DNA of 13,071 bases from GWB1-54-5 sp035290085 (GTDB lineage Bacteria > Patescibacteriota > Gracilibacteria > Peribacterales > Peribacteraceae). Below the pieces are notes generated by a model. That model was not told the DNA's origin, made no database searches, and worked only from the letters and a program-made list of their open reading frames with translations. Positions 12,178-13,071 of the stretch are shown here, piece by piece. A program made the position numbers and the translations under genes. Location: NCBI GenBank assembly GCA_035290085.1, contig DATDVK010000011.1, forward strand, positions 1-13,071, written 5' to 3'. Every line of letters starts with the position of its first letter. Positions within the stretch are counted from its first letter, which is position 1.

Positions 12178-13071
12178 TTAGGGATCTATGCGGTGGTCAC
12201 GGAAGACCTGCCAGTCCAGGTTCTCCGCCGAAGCGAAGTACTGTGAGAACCACGTGTTTTCTGCACGGGGGTTCTTGGAAGGGGTGTATGTCTCCGTTTC
12301 ATCGATGCCCGCAAGTTTGTGGGCAATTTTCGCAAGCTGGGCAATGGTCACATTATCCCTGGGGCCGTACTTGCCCGTGGGGTTCCCGGCTTCGTCCTGG
12401 TAGCCGGACATGATTCCGGATTTCAATGACGTATGCACGAACGGTGCAAACCACTGGCCTATGGGGACATCATCGAACGTGACCTGTACACCATTGATTG
12501 TCGAGGTGACGTACTGGAGCGACCGTTCGTATTCCTCCTGCTGATCGATGTTGGCTAATCCCTCGCAGGCGAACGTGATGGAAAAGTTTATGCGGCTGTC
12601 TGCAATCAGCTTGTCCGACTTGGGTTTTGGGAGAGGGCAGCCCTCAATTTTGTCGAATGTCACGGTGTACTGTCCTTCTGGCATTGCAGAGTAGGAAGCG
12701 GGGGTTTTCCCTGTGAGTTCGAAATCGTTCGGTCCTATGAGGGTAAAACCTATTCCCGGTGGCTGGCTGTTCACGCCGACTGTTCCCACGCGCGTGAAGG
12801 TGTACTCCACGCGCAGCCGGATGTGTGTGTTCTGCTCCAGCGTGAACGATGCCTGAGGCTGGCTGAAGCTCTCGAGCATATCCTGATCTATGAATACACG
12901 CACGGTGGTGATGGCACCCGACGGCGGTTCCACGAGGAGCGTGTAGTTTCCGAGAGGGGCTTCCTCCAGCGTGTAGGATTCCTGGCGGAGCGTGAGGCGC
13001 TTGTTCCCGGGCTTGATGAGAATCCATTCGCCAAATATCCCGTTGGGGCTTTGCTGTTCGACGGAAATAGT
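12178..13071 (-). CDS. SLH-domain surface protein, partial (N-terminus outside window)
   Basis: The frame is open from the window edge to a TAA at 12178-12180, 297 codons. The upstream part is rich in beta strands, with two similar extracellular modules: one ending SYTLEEAPLGNYTLLVEPP, the other with ASYSAMPEGQYTVTFDKIEG, suggesting repeated PEGA-like or Ig-like folds. Next comes a linker with Cys residues, then a complete first SLH domain (DVPIGQWFAPFVHTSLKSGI through KYGPRDNVTIAQLAKIAHKL) and the first half of a second (NTWFSQYFASAENLDW to HRIDP). SLH domains bind pyruvylated secondary cell-wall polymer, so the protein is probably an exported S-layer or surface component anchored to the wall. 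CsaB in this window could make the ligand. The stop codon cuts the second SLH domain, and the missing remainder follows in frame. Confidence 0.8.
   Translation of the reverse strand, partial: TISVEQQSPNGIFGEWILIKPGNKRLTLRQESYTLEEAPLGNYTLLVEPPSGAITTVRVFIDQDMLESFSQPQASFTLEQNTHIRLRVEYTFTRVGTVGVNSQPPGIGFTLIGPNDFELTGKTPASYSAMPEGQYTVTFDKIEGCPLPKPKSDKLIADSRINFSITFACEGLANIDQQEEYERSLQYVTSTINGVQVTFDDVPIGQWFAPFVHTSLKSGIMSGYQDEAGNPTGKYGPRDNVTIAQLAKIAHKLAGIDETETYTPSKNPRAENTWFSQYFASAENLDWQVFRDHRIDP

Overview
The window looks like a chromosomal segment of a small-genome bacterium of the Candidate Phyla Radiation (Patescibacteria), possibly a Peribacteria or Peregrinibacteria type. This rests on gene families recognised by eye: a winged-helix regulator fused to a minimal nucleotidyltransferase-like fold, short and divergent MurC and FtsB-like proteins, a CsaB-type pyruvyl transferase together with an SLH-domain surface protein, and many short orphan genes. 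No database search was possible, so the lineage is an inference. Base composition is moderately GC-rich apart from an AT-rich 300-base gap at 1963-2262.

Layout. 1-1962 (minus): a polytopic membrane protein with a Gly/Thr-rich tail, followed by the start of a further gene cut by the window edge. 1963-2262: divergent control region with a consensus promoter and a perfect AT palindrome. 2263-4703 (plus): winged-helix regulator, a telomere-like inverted repeat, ribosomal protein bL19 (rplS), a structured gap, then csaB. 4734-5833 (plus): a two-gene operon of unknown function. 5834-7772 (plus): a repeat insertion that duplicates the first 21 bases of lepA, then lepA. 7735-9445: an orphan minus gene, a plus-strand 2'-5' RNA ligase (thpR), and a second orphan minus gene. 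9558-10512 (minus): rpmA (bL27), initiator tRNA-Met and an FtsB/DivIC-like division gene. 10625-11902 (plus): murC. 11899-13071 (minus): the C-terminal part of an SLH-domain surface protein, interrupted by an in-frame TAA.

Themes. Translation (bL19, bL27, LepA, initiator tRNA) and cell envelope (MurC, FtsB-like, CsaB, SLH protein) dominate. CsaB pyruvylates the wall polymer that SLH domains bind, so two genes far apart in the window probably serve one S-layer anchoring pathway.

The most unusual signals are four. First, -10-like hexamers sit only 6-11 bases before most start codons and Shine-Dalgarno sequences are almost absent, which suggests widespread leaderless mRNAs. Second, a stop codon interrupts the second SLH domain while the frame stays open on both sides. 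Third, a compact repeat lies between two copies of the lepA start that differ only at synonymous positions. Fourth, three intergenic elements are built from short tandem words arranged as inverted repeats. All three convergent gene pairs also overlap at their 3' ends.
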